Numbered from the stretch's first letter, positions 6,050 through 14,347 are shown. The stretch is 17,405 nt of DNA from an uncultured Clostridium sp. (GCA_930980675.1 CAKNIU010000022.1:1-17405), one strand, 5' to 3'. Notes: generated by a model from the sequence alone, not told the origin. Numbers and translations: made by a program.

Positions 6050-7576
6050 ATGGGATTTTTTAAATGGTTTACTTCAAAAGCAAAAATGAAAAGATGGATG
6101 CTTTTAATATTAGTAGGTGTTGTACTAGTTGGATATGGAATTTCAAACTTATTATATTTTAATACTTTAGGGGTAGTAGAAATATTAAAAATTGTAGTAT
6201 CATTTGTAATAGGATTTACTGCTATAGTAATAGGTTTTGTATATATGCAAAAAAGGACCCTAGAACTTTTAATAGAAGAAAGCGATACTAGAAAAGAAAC
6301 TCAAAATATAAATAAACTTATATTCAATAAAAAGGTGTATAATCAAGGTCCTAAGATTGTTGTAATAGGTGGAGGAAGCGGACTTAATACAGTACTTAAA
6401 GGACTTAAGAATTACACAGATAACATAACTGCAATTGTTACTGTATCAGATTATGGCAAAACTCCTACAGATTCAAGAAAGGCACTTCAAGTATTACCTT
6501 TAAATGACATCAAAGAAAGTTTGATTGCACTTTCATATAATGAAAATGAAATGGAAAACTTGCTAGATACTAAATTTACATCAGGTCAGCTTAAAAATTT
6601 AAGCTTTGGAGACATTTACTTTTTAGCAATGAATAACTTTCATAAAGATTTTACTAAATCTATAGAAAGCTCAAAAGAAGTGCTTAACATAACAGGTAAA
6701 GTTTTACCGGTTACATTAGAAGAAATAATAATTTGTGCAGAGCTAGATGATGGAACAGTTATAGAAAACAGAGATAATATACCAGAATACGTAAGTGAGC
6801 ATGCAAGTAAAATAAATAGAATATTTATCAGCCCTACAAATTGTAGTCCTGCACCGGGAGTTATAAATGCAATTAAAGAAGCTGACGCAATTGTTATAGG
6901 ACCAGGAAGTCTTTATACAAACGTTATACCAAATCTTCTAGTAAAAGGCATAGCAAAAGCTATTCGCGAAAGTTCTGCTATGAAAATATATGTAAGCAAT
7001 ATAATGACAGAACTTGGGCAAACTGATGAATATACCTTATCAGACCACATTAAAGCTATAAACGATTATGTTGGAACAGGAATTATAGATTATTGCATAT
7101 ATGATACTGGAGAAATAGTACCAGAATTTATTAAAAAGTACAATTTAAAAGGCTCTGACATAGTAATGCCAGATACAAATAAAGCAAAAGAGCTTGGAGT
7201 AAGACTTGTTCAAAGAAACTTATCTAAAGTTGAAGGAGACTCTATAAGACATGATTCAGATGTTATAGCTTCTACAATTATACAATTAATATGTGATGAA
7301 CTAAAATTTGAAGATATGCAAAATGACAGTCAATATATGTTTTTAAACTCTAGATTAAAAGAGTCTAAGCGAGAAATCAAAAAACGTGAAAAAAAGGATA
7401 AAAAATTTCAAAAATCAGGAAGAAAACCTTTTGAAAGAAGAGACAGTTCTATAAAAAGTAAATTTAATACAAAGTATAAAGATAGAATAGAATCAATTAA
7501 AGATAGTGATAAAAAAGTAAAAGTCAGAAGAAAGATGATGGAAGTAAACGAAAAACGAAAAAAAGAAGAAAAATAA
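6050..7576 (+). CDS. yvcK: Membrane-anchored YvcK/GlmR (CofD-like) protein with unusual motif and basic tail
   Basis: A 508-residue member of the YvcK/CofD-like family. The Bacillus YvcK/GlmR protein binds UDP-GlcNAc and directs carbon into cell-wall precursors. Two predicted membrane spans (about 16-37 and 45-66) precede the core. The core starts KIVVIGGGSGLNTVLKGLK (glycine loop about 107-111) and includes LPLNDIKESLIALS, IFISPTNCSPAPGVINAI, DAIVIGPGSLYTNVIPNLLV (GPGS from 284) and SNIMTELGQTDEYTLSDHI. The usual DDGGSSG-type motif after VTV is replaced by SDYGKTPTDSRK (from S133), so ligand binding may differ. The last 75-80 residues are extremely rich in Lys and Arg. Membrane-anchored versions are known in clostridia, but the tail lengthens this one. 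It is 14 bases behind murB; the usual neighbours rapZ and whiA are absent here. AAAGGA precedes the start. Confidence 0.88.
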   Translation: MGFFKWFTSKAKMKRWMLLILVGVVLVGYGISNLLYFNTLGVVEILKIVVSFVIGFTAIVIGFVYMQKRTLELLIEESDTRKETQNINKLIFNKKVYNQGPKIVVIGGGSGLNTVLKGLKNYTDNITAIVTVSDYGKTPTDSRKALQVLPLNDIKESLIALSYNENEMENLLDTKFTSGQLKNLSFGDIYFLAMNNFHKDFTKSIESSKEVLNITGKVLPVTLEEIIICAELDDGTVIENRDNIPEYVSEHASKINRIFISPTNCSPAPGVINAIKEADAIVIGPGSLYTNVIPNLLVKGIAKAIRESSAMKIYVSNIMTELGQTDEYTLSDHIKAINDYVGTGIIDYCIYDTGEIVPEFIKKYNLKGSDIVMPDTNKAKELGVRLVQRNLSKVEGDSIRHDSDVIASTIIQLICDELKFEDMQNDSQYMFLNSRLKESKREIKKREKKDKKFQKSGRKPFERRDSSIKSKFNTKYKDRIESIKDSDKKVKVRRKMMEVNEKRKKEEK

Positions 7577-7648
7577 GGCACAAGATAAAACAATGCAAAA
7601 TTATAGGAAAGTAAGAACTATATAATTTAAGCAAATGGAGGAAAACAA

Positions 7649-9676
7649 ATGAGAGAATGGGTAATAACAAATGGAATTGGTGGATTTGCCTCATCAACAG
7701 ATATGGGGCTAAATACTAGAAGATATCATGGATTGCTAATTGCTACATGCAATCCACCGGGCTTAAGAAAACTGATATTATCTAAAGTAGATGAAAGCAT
7801 TGAACTAAATGGAAAAAAATATAATCTTTATACAAACACTTCAGGTGGAGTTACAACAGAAGGATATAAATATATGCAAAAATTTGAAAAAACTATAATT
7901 CCAATTTATACTTACAAAGTAAAAAATGTAATTATAGAAAAATCAATATGTATGCTCCATGGTAAAAATACAGTTGTAATTGTATACAGAGTAATAAATC
8001 AAAAGGCTAAAGCTAAGTTATTGCTTACACCAATAGTCAACTTTAGAGATTTTCATGCAGAAACTCATGATTTAAAATTTAGATATACCCAAAAAATAAA
8101 TAGAGATAAAGTTCAATTAGATTTTGGAGAAAATAAGGGAAAAATAAACCTATATGTAGAAGGTGCAAAATACAAAGAATATATTGATAATATCTTTTAT
8201 TCAATGTTCTATCAAAGAGAGGCTTTAAGAGGCTTTGATGCAGAAGAAAATCATGCTGTACCAGGAACATTTGAGGTTGAAATTAAGCCAAATGAGGATA
8301 AAGAAATTGTCTTTTTCTGCTCACTTGATGGAGAAACTGGAAATGGTTTAGAAGAATTACAAAGATTAAGTGGAACTAAAATTATAGAAAATGAGAAAAA
8401 AAGAATAAATGAGCAAATAAAAAAGTCAGGTTTAATAGATTTTAAAAAGTTGCCTAAAGAGGAAGAAGAAAAACAAAGCTATATTGATCTAGTTAATGAA
8501 TACATGGTGGCATCGGACAATTTTATAGTATATAGACCAAGTATGAAATTGCATACAATAATTGCAGGATACCCTTGGTTTTTAGACTGGGGAAGGGATA
8601 CTTTAATTGCTTTTGAAGGTTTGCTACTTATATCTAAAAAATATGACATAGCAAGAGAAGTTTTACTTACTTTAATAAGAAGAACAAAGCAGGGAATTGT
8701 TCCAAATGGATTTGATGAATATGATGGACATGCCTTATATAATAGTGCAGATGCTTCACTTTTGCTGTTTGAGGCAGTTCAAAGATATTTGGAATACACA
8801 GGAGATTATGACTTTGTAAAAGAACATTTATATGGTAAAATGATTAGAATAATTGACAACTATATAGATGGAACAAATTTAGATGGCAATAATATTAGAT
8901 TTGATGAAAAAACTTATCTTATTTCATCAGGAACAATGGATACTCAAAATACTTGGATGGATGCAAAAGTTGGAGGCAAACCTGTTACACCTAGAAATGG
9001 TAAAGCAGTAGAAATAAACGCAATGTGGTATAATGCATTAAGAGTGATGCAAGATATATCAAAACATTATATGAAAATGATAAGATATTATGAGTATGGA
9101 ATGCTTGCAAAGAATTGTCAAAAATCTTTTGTAAAAAGATTTTATAATCCATATAAAAAATGCTTGTATGATGTTCTTGGAGATGATAAAATAAGACCAA
9201 ATCAAATATTTGCTTTAAGCCTAACTTATCAAGTACTTGACTGTGACAAAGATATGGCAAAAGAAGTATTTGTTACAGTTACACAAAAACTATTAAATAA
9301 ATATGGCTTACAAACTTTAGCTGCGGGAGAGCTGGGATTCAGTGCAATTTATGAAGGCTCACCAGAAGAGAGAGATAGCAAATATCATCAAGGTATAACA
9401 TGGCCTTGGCTACTTGGACAGTATTACAATGCTCTTAAAAATTTAATAAAAGCAGAAAAAAATGAAGAGAGTAAACAAAAATTAATAAATACATTAACAC
9501 AATTTAGAATAAACACAGCCAACACATTTACCTATGAACTTACAAAGGGCAATACAGCAGGAAGTATTTGTGAAATATATGACTCAACTGATCCATCTAC
9601 AGGAAAAGGGGCTTTTGCACAGGCTTGGAGTGTATCGGAAGTATTTAGAATTTTGTTGGACAACACCCAAAAATAA
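7649..9676 (+). CDS. Glycogen debranching enzyme / amylo-alpha-1,6-glucosidase (GH133-type)
   Basis: A 675-residue protein with the N-terminal domain of bacterial/archaeal-type debranching enzymes (WVITNGIGGFASSTDMGLNT, RRYHGLLIA) followed by an (alpha/alpha)6-barrel catalytic domain. Barrel signatures are AGYPWFLDWGRDTLIAFEGL (WGRDT at 314-318), NSADASLLLFEAVQRYLEYT, TWMDAKVGGKPVTPRNGK (TWMDA at 435-439), EINAMWYNAL (455 onward) and GITWPWLLGQY (582 onward). Family members remove alpha-1,6 branches from glycogen; the acidic residues in WGRDT and TWMDA are candidates for the active site by analogy only. No signal peptide is seen, so it is probably cytoplasmic. GGAGG (7637-7641) lies just before the ATG. 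It sits 72 bases after yvcK and 26 before ruvC in an apparently continuous operon, an unusual place for a glycogen gene. Confidence 0.92.
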   Translation: MREWVITNGIGGFASSTDMGLNTRRYHGLLIATCNPPGLRKLILSKVDESIELNGKKYNLYTNTSGGVTTEGYKYMQKFEKTIIPIYTYKVKNVIIEKSICMLHGKNTVVIVYRVINQKAKAKLLLTPIVNFRDFHAETHDLKFRYTQKINRDKVQLDFGENKGKINLYVEGAKYKEYIDNIFYSMFYQREALRGFDAEENHAVPGTFEVEIKPNEDKEIVFFCSLDGETGNGLEELQRLSGTKIIENEKKRINEQIKKSGLIDFKKLPKEEEEKQSYIDLVNEYMVASDNFIVYRPSMKLHTIIAGYPWFLDWGRDTLIAFEGLLLISKKYDIAREVLLTLIRRTKQGIVPNGFDEYDGHALYNSADASLLLFEAVQRYLEYTGDYDFVKEHLYGKMIRIIDNYIDGTNLDGNNIRFDEKTYLISSGTMDTQNTWMDAKVGGKPVTPRNGKAVEINAMWYNALRVMQDISKHYMKMIRYYEYGMLAKNCQKSFVKRFYNPYKKCLYDVLGDDKIRPNQIFALSLTYQVLDCDKDMAKEVFVTVTQKLLNKYGLQTLAAGELGFSAIYEGSPEERDSKYHQGITWPWLLGQYYNALKNLIKAEKNEESKQKLINTLTQFRINTANTFTYELTKGNTAGSICEIYDSTDPSTGKGAFAQAWSVSEVFRILLDNTQK

Positions 9677-9702
9677 TTGCAATTTTAGGAAGGAATAAAA
9701 AA

Positions 9703-10188
9703 ATGCGAATTTTAGGAATAGACCCAGGTTTTGCAATAACAGGATACAGCATAATAGAATATAAAGGAAATCATTTTACATTAATTGATTCAGGAGCAAT
9801 ACTCACCAAAGCAGGTGAGTCTTTTCCTGATAGACTTGTAAAAATATATGATGATATGCAAAATATTTTAGATACATATAAACCAGAAGTATTATCAATA
9901 GAGGAGTTATTTTTTAACACGAATACAACCACTGCTATAAATGTTGCACAGGCAAGAGGTATAGTACTAGTTGTAGCAAGAAAAAATAATGTACCAATAT
10001 ATGAATATACGCCACTTCAAATAAAACAAGCAGTAACAGGATATGGAAGAGCAGACAAAATTCAAGTTCAAAAAATGGTAAAATCAATACTAAAAGTAGA
10101 TAAACTTCCAAAACTTGATGATACAACAGACAGCATGGCTGCAGCAATATGCCATGCCCATTCTAGTAGATTTTCAAAAGCGTTGTAA
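9703..10188 (+). CDS. ruvC: Holliday junction resolvase RuvC
   Basis: A 161-residue endonuclease of normal length that cuts four-way junctions, acting with RuvAB in recombinational repair. The start MRILGIDPGFAITGYSII carries the first catalytic Asp (D7). The second acidic residue is E67 in VLSIEELFF, and the last two are D140 and D143 in KLDDTTDSMAAAICHA. The spacing matches the D-E-D-D set known from E. coli RuvC. NTNTTTAINVAQARGI and YTPLQIKQAVTGYGRADKIQ are also typical. AGGAAGG precedes the ATG. The ruvA and ruvB genes, often next to ruvC, are not in the window; holA follows after 52 bases. Confidence 0.97.
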   Translation: MRILGIDPGFAITGYSIIEYKGNHFTLIDSGAILTKAGESFPDRLVKIYDDMQNILDTYKPEVLSIEELFFNTNTTTAINVAQARGIVLVVARKNNVPIYEYTPLQIKQAVTGYGRADKIQVQKMVKSILKVDKLPKLDDTTDSMAAAICHAHSSRFSKAL

Positions 10189-10219
10189 TTTTACGAAAAT
10201 ACTATCCCTAAAGTAAAAT
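10188..10219 (+). terminator. Weak stem-loop between ruvC and holA
   Basis: ATTTTAC (10188-10194) can pair with GTAAAAT (10213-10219) around an 18-base loop. It has A/T-rich pairs and no clear T-run, so it is more likely an attenuating or decayed structure than a strong terminator. Its TTTTACGA start resembles the stem at 2735. Confidence 0.25.
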
Positions 10220-10240
10220 CTTAGAAAGGAAAACAATAAA

Positions 10241-11179
10241 ATGATTTATTTATTGTATGGTGAAGATGAATACTTAAGAAATGAATATTTAAAGAAAATA
10301 AAAAAAGAATTTGGAGAGATTCAGCTAGGTATAAACTATGTGCAAGTTGATGAGAATAATGTGTCAAATATAATATCAGATATAGAAACACCAGCCTTTG
10401 GATTTCCTACTAAGTTAATAATAGCAAAAAATACAGGGCTTTTTAAAAAGAAAAATGCTTTAGCAGATACATTGGCAGATTATTTAAAAACTGCAAACTT
10501 AGAAGGAGTTGAGCTTGTATTTGTAGAAAATGAAGCTGATAAAAATTCATTATTTAATACTATTAGTAAAATTGGTGAAGTAAAAGAATTTAAAGAACAA
10601 AAACTACCACTGCTAATAACAAAAGTAAAATCAATTGCAAAAGCATATAATGTAAATATTGCTGAAAATACAGCAAGTTATTTTATAGAATGTGTTGGAA
10701 CAAATATGAGTGACATAATTAATGAACTTCGAAAGCTTATAGAATATGCAGGAAATGGTGAAACAATTGAAAAAAAGGATATAGATGCACTAAGTATAAA
10801 AAAGTCAGAAAGTATTATATTTGATTTAACAGACAATTTAGGAAGAAAAAAGATTGCAGATGCAATAGAAGTTTTGCATAATTTAATTTATGCGAAAGAA
10901 CCTGTACAAAGAATACTTATAATGTTATACAATCATTTCAAAAAATTATACATAATAAAATTAGCAGTAGAAGAAAACAAAAATGTAGCACAAAGTTTAA
11001 AATTAAAGCCAAATCAGGCTTTTTTAGTTGGTAAATATCAAGCACAATCAAAATATTTTGGTAAGGAGGAATTGCGAAGTTTACTTGAAGAACTAATAAA
11101 AATAGACAGTTCTTCAAAATCAGGAGGAATAGAAATAAATGTTGGACTAGAAACTGTACTTTGCAAATATTGTTCATGA
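10241..11179 (+). CDS. holA: DNA polymerase III subunit delta (HolA)
   Basis: A 312-residue protein of normal length for the clamp-loader delta subunit, which opens the beta sliding clamp during loading onto DNA. The N-terminus MIYLLYGEDEYLRNEYLKKI is the typical HolA start, from the P-loop-like but ATP-inactive AAA+ domain. Other family-like stretches are IIAKNTGLFKKK, a FVECVGTNMSDIINELRKL-type segment (here beginning FIEC) and a C-terminal helical collar domain ending in the LETVLCKYCS tail. A modest AAAGGAAAA site precedes the start. The stop TGA (11177-11179) overlaps the start of the next gene as ATGA, implying translational coupling. In clostridia holA is often alone or near rpsT and comE; neither is here. 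Confidence 0.93.
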   Translation: MIYLLYGEDEYLRNEYLKKIKKEFGEIQLGINYVQVDENNVSNIISDIETPAFGFPTKLIIAKNTGLFKKKNALADTLADYLKTANLEGVELVFVENEADKNSLFNTISKIGEVKEFKEQKLPLLITKVKSIAKAYNVNIAENTASYFIECVGTNMSDIINELRKLIEYAGNGETIEKKDIDALSIKKSESIIFDLTDNLGRKKIADAIEVLHNLIYAKEPVQRILIMLYNHFKKLYIIKLAVEENKNVAQSLKLKPNQAFLVGKYQAQSKYFGKEELRSLLEELIKIDSSSKSGGIEINVGLETVLCKYCS

Positions 11180-11853
11180 AAGCATTAATAGATGGAAGAA
11201 TTAGAGAAGAAGAATTTAAATATTTATTAGAAGAACTAAAATTAGACATTATTTTGATAGAACCATCAAAAAGTGTATATCCCGAAATATCTGGGCATAG
11301 TGATATATTTTATGCAAAAGTTGATGATAAAATATATTGTAGTCCAAATGCAAGATATATACAAACAAATTTTATAATAGGTAAAGAACCTGTAAGGTAC
11401 AGTTACCCAGACGATGTAAAATATAATATTTGTCAAATTGGTAAATATGTAATAGGAAGCAAATATGTAGATGAAAGTCTTAAAGATAAAGTAAATGTTG
11501 TTGTAAAACAAGGATACACAAAATGCAATATTGCTGTTACAGGGGATAATTCATGCATTACCTCAGATGTAGGAATATATGAAAAACTTAAAAGTTTAGG
11601 CATGGATGTATTACTTCTTCAAACAGACAACATTGGACTTATAAACAAAGACCATTTATTTTCAGAAATGCATGGATTTATTGGTGGAGCAACAGCTTTA
11701 GTAAATGATACTTTTGTGCTATTTGGAGATGTAGATTATTTAAGCAAAGAAAATAGAAAAAACTTACTTGAACATATAGAAAGACATAATTTGAAATTTA
11801 AAGATTTTAAGTATTTAAAAATAGTAGACTATGGTGGAATTATAACTATTTAA
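11176..11853 (+). CDS. DUF6873-type protein, possible guanidino-modifying-enzyme fold
   Basis: A 225-residue protein that resembles the clostridial family I know as DUF6873, described as having a guanidino-modifying-enzyme (GME) fold; this match is from memory. Conserved-looking polar segments that could form an active site are GHSDIFY (H41, D43), VTGDNSCITSDVGIY (D124, C127, D131), and SEMHGFIGGATALV (E164, H166). A Cys, His and acidic residues would fit GME-type chemistry on an arginine-like compound, but no substrate or activity can be assigned. There is no signal peptide. I chose ATG 11176 because it overlaps the holA stop as ATGA. A TTG at 11161 would add five residues but lacks a ribosome binding site. 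It is the last gene of the operon. Confidence 0.8.
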   Translation: MKALIDGRIREEEFKYLLEELKLDIILIEPSKSVYPEISGHSDIFYAKVDDKIYCSPNARYIQTNFIIGKEPVRYSYPDDVKYNICQIGKYVIGSKYVDESLKDKVNVVVKQGYTKCNIAVTGDNSCITSDVGIYEKLKSLGMDVLLLQTDNIGLINKDHLFSEMHGFIGGATALVNDTFVLFGDVDYLSKENRKNLLEHIERHNLKFKDFKYLKIVDYGGIITI

Positions 11854-11914
11854 AAGACATAAATGCTGTGACTGCTCTCGTTCGCTGAAATGCTCGAGAA
11901 TATATATTGGTCTT
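11852..11914 (+). repeat. Partial relative of the 684-832 element
   Basis: Shared words occur in the same order as in 762-832: AAAAGACATA, GCTCTC, TTCGCTGA, GCTC, AGAA and ATATATTG (11902-11909, compare 821-828). The left, GC-rich half and the left terminal repeat are missing. It starts at the stop codon of the DUF6873 gene. It looks like a degenerate or truncated copy. Confidence 0.45.
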
Positions 11915-11970
11915 CTAGTTAATTTAAAATTTACCATTTTTGTAGATGTACGTAAAAACATGAATAAAAA

Positions 11971-12005
11971 GTTCTAACTTTAACATAATAAAGTTAGAAC
12001 TTTTT
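11971..12005 (+). terminator. Strong terminator of the murB-DUF6873 operon
   Basis: GTTCTAACTTTA (11971-11982) pairs perfectly with TAAAGTTAGAAC (11989-12000) across a 6-base loop. It is followed by TTTTT and preceded by AAAAA, so it may also work on the other strand. Confidence 0.92.
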
Positions 12006-12075
12006 GGCTTAATATCAAATTAGCTTATTAAAAAAAAATTTCACACTATTCTAAATTAGAAAGCGAGGATTTAAA

Positions 12076-12975
12076 ATGATAGATTTTAGAACTGATTTAG
12101 CTGATGAGCGTTTAAGTGAATGTATAAAATTTGGAGAGATAGAAGGTATTTCTTCAGAAAATGTTGATTTAGATAATACATTGAAAGTGACAAGAGTTAA
12201 AGTATTAAATGAAAAAGGTAAACAGAAAATAGGGAAAGAAATAGGAACATATATAACTTTAGAAATAAAAAATATTGATATAATTTCAAAAGATGAATTA
12301 GAAAAAATAAGCAAGATTTTAGCTGAACAATTGAAAGAATTAGTAAAAGGATATAATTCAATATTAGTTGTAGGATTAGGAAACATAGATACAACTGCTG
12401 ACTCTATAGGACCAAAAGTTATAAAAGATTTAAGTATTACAAGACATTTAAAAAAATATGTTCCGGATTTAATAGATAAAAATGCTAAAGAAATAAGCGG
12501 AATTGCACCTGGGGTGCTTGGCACAACAGGAATAGAAACTGGGGAAATATTAAAAGGAATTGTAGAAAAAATAAAACCAGATGCTATTATAGCAATAGAT
12601 GCTTTAATTTCTAGAGACATATCAAGATTATTTAAAACAATACAAATTAGTGATACAGGAATAACACCTGGTGCCGGAGTTGGAAATGCCAGAAAAGAAA
12701 TAAGCAAAAAAACAATGGGAATACCAGTAATAGCTGTAGGTGTGCCTACACTTGTAGAAGCGGCGACAATAGTTGCAGATAGCATAGATCTTATATCTAA
12801 ACAATTTGAAGAATTTAAAGAATTACAAGAAGCAAGTAAAGAAGATAAATATAGATTAATAAAGGCTGTACTAGAACCATCAAAGTACAATTTGGCAGTA
12901 ACGCCAAAAGAGGTTGATAGCTTAGTTGACAATATGAAGTTAATTATTGCTCATGGAATTAATAATACGTTTTAG
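12076..12975 (+). CDS. gpr: Spore germination protease GPR
   Basis: A 299-residue member of peptidase family A25, which degrades small acid-soluble spore proteins at germination. The RTDLADE motif lies at residues 5-11, so the N-terminal propeptide seen in Bacillus is very short here. GLGNIDTTADSIGPKV contains D109 and IIAIDALISRD contains D175. The 66-residue spacing equals that of the two essential Asp residues (127 and 193) of Bacillus megaterium GPR. Other signatures are IAPGVLGTTGIETGEI and IQISDTGITPGAGVGNARKE. GAGG at 12065-12068 precedes the ATG. The gene stands alone between a strong terminator and the FIST promoter. It usually neighbours spoIIP, which is absent. A sporulation-specific promoter is expected but not clearly visible. 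Confidence 0.96.
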   Translation: MIDFRTDLADERLSECIKFGEIEGISSENVDLDNTLKVTRVKVLNEKGKQKIGKEIGTYITLEIKNIDIISKDELEKISKILAEQLKELVKGYNSILVVGLGNIDTTADSIGPKVIKDLSITRHLKKYVPDLIDKNAKEISGIAPGVLGTTGIETGEILKGIVEKIKPDAIIAIDALISRDISRLFKTIQISDTGITPGAGVGNARKEISKKTMGIPVIAVGVPTLVEAATIVADSIDLISKQFEEFKELQEASKEDKYRLIKAVLEPSKYNLAVTPKEVDSLVDNMKLIIAHGINNTF

Positions 12976-13017
12976 ACTAGTTGTTACAATTCACCACTTA
13001 AATAATTTACTTATTTA

Positions 13018-13041
13018 ATATATTACAAAAATGTAATATAT
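13018..13041. promoter_or_regulatory. Inverted repeat just upstream of the FIST promoter
   Basis: ATATATTACA (13018-13027) and TGTAATATAT (13032-13041) form a perfect 10-bp inverted repeat with a 4-base loop, ending 6 bases before the -35. It has no T-run for a convincing gpr terminator, so an operator or activator site is equally possible. Confidence 0.4.
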
Positions 13042-13047
13042 AATTTA

Positions 13048-13076
13048 TTGAAAAATGTCGAATTTTAAAATATAAT
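13048..13076 (+). promoter_or_regulatory. Promoter of the FIST-aldehyde dehydrogenase pair
   Basis: TTGAAA (13048-13053), a 17-base spacer and the perfect -10 TATAAT (13071-13076). It is followed by a leader of about 27 bases and AAGGAGG at 13095-13101. Confidence 0.8.
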
Positions 13077-13109
13077 GAAAGAAATATTGATACGAAGGAG
13101 GAAATATTT

Positions 13110-14276
13110 ATGCTAAAATCAAATGTCGCATATAGCACAAATAAAGACAGTTACAAAGCAGGACAAGAAACTGCAAAAAAGGCAGTTAAAGATTTGATGC
13201 AAACTAAAATTGCATTTTTATATACATCTGTAGATAACGATGTAGAAAAAGTTTTAGAAGGAGCAAAAGCTGAACTAGGAACAGCTCCTATTGTAGGTTG
13301 TACATCAAGTGCAGGAATAATAGTTCCAGATGGATTTATTTCATCAGAAAATGGATTTGTAGGAATGTTAGCATTAGGAGATCCAGATACAACAGTAGGT
13401 GTTGCAGGATACAAAAAGCAAAAAACAGCTAGAGAAACAGGAAGATTAGTTGCTCAGGAAGCTATGAAAAATGCAGGATTAGACTTTGCACCAGAATACT
13501 TCTATATGGTTGCATCACCAGGAGAAGAAGAAGATTATTTAAAAGGAATTGAAGATGTAATAGGAAGAGTACCTTTCTTTGGTGGAAGTGCAGCAGATAA
13601 TACAGTTGAAGGTAAATGGAGCATATTTACTGGTGATACAGTATTTTCTGATGGTGTAGCAGTAGCATTTTTCTATACAGACAAGAAAATGGCAAATGTT
13701 TATACAGGAGCATATCATGAAACAGGCAACGCAGGTATTGTTACAAAATTAAAAGGAAAAAGAACAATTGTTGAAATAGATGGTGTTCCAGCCCTTAAAA
13801 AATACGCAACTTGGACAGGCAAAAAATTAAAAGATATTGAAGGTGGAAATTTACTTTTGCAATCAGTTACAGAGCCTTTAGGCGTAAAAGATAGACTTGG
13901 AGATTTAGTTGCAATTCGTCATCCAATGTCAGCAAATAAAGACTACTCAATAAATGTAGGAAATCATGTTGCTTTAAATACAGCAGTTATTCAAATGCAA
14001 GCAAGTGTTGATGAATTAATAAAATCAACAGGAGACACAATGAAAGAACTTAACAAAGAAATGGGAAAAGATGTTGGAGCTTATCTATTAGTACATTGTG
14101 GAGGAAGAAGATTAGGAATAGGAGATAGAATTGATGAAGTTGTAAAACAACTCAAGAAAGAAGCTAAAGGTGTACCATTCATTACAATATTTACATTCGG
14201 AGAATATGGATTTAAAGACCATGGAGCAAATACTTGTGGAGGTTTAATGCTTTCATTCACAGCATTTAGTAAATGA
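13110..14276 (+). CDS. FIST-domain signal transduction protein
   Basis: A 388-residue protein made of FIST_N and FIST_C domains alone, with no attached output domain. FIST proteins are thought to be sensory, possibly binding small ligands such as amino acids. Residues about 35-230 hold FIST_N-like segments: IAFLYTS, PIVGCTSSAG (C64) and VPFFGGSAADN (GGSAAD about 158-163). The C-terminal domain holds YLLVHCGGRRLGIGDRI (HCGGRR about 329-334) and FTFGEYGFKDHGANTCGGLM. There is no signal peptide or membrane span, so it should be cytoplasmic. AAGGAGG precedes the ATG by 8 bases, and a strong promoter lies upstream. The aldehyde dehydrogenase gene follows after 117 bases with no terminator, so joint transcription is likely. 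Ligand and partner are unknown. Confidence 0.9.
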   Translation: MLKSNVAYSTNKDSYKAGQETAKKAVKDLMQTKIAFLYTSVDNDVEKVLEGAKAELGTAPIVGCTSSAGIIVPDGFISSENGFVGMLALGDPDTTVGVAGYKKQKTARETGRLVAQEAMKNAGLDFAPEYFYMVASPGEEEDYLKGIEDVIGRVPFFGGSAADNTVEGKWSIFTGDTVFSDGVAVAFFYTDKKMANVYTGAYHETGNAGIVTKLKGKRTIVEIDGVPALKKYATWTGKKLKDIEGGNLLLQSVTEPLGVKDRLGDLVAIRHPMSANKDYSINVGNHVALNTAVIQMQASVDELIKSTGDTMKELNKEMGKDVGAYLLVHCGGRRLGIGDRIDEVVKQLKKEAKGVPFITIFTFGEYGFKDHGANTCGGLMLSFTAFSK

Positions 14277-14347
14277 AGAGAAGGGGAAGACCCAAGTAGG
14301 ACTAAAAACTTAGAAATAAATTCCAATAAAGAAATAATTGCCTATAA

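Noticed and set aside
12042..12048. CACACTA as a sigma-G type -10 element for gpr
   Set aside because: It matches the expected CATnnTA pattern imperfectly, and no suitable -35 element is seen about 17-18 bases upstream.
12051..12932. Long minus-strand open frame opposite gpr
   Set aside because: It is antisense to a gene with clear GPR motifs, and its Ser/Ile/Phe-rich product has no recognisable family.
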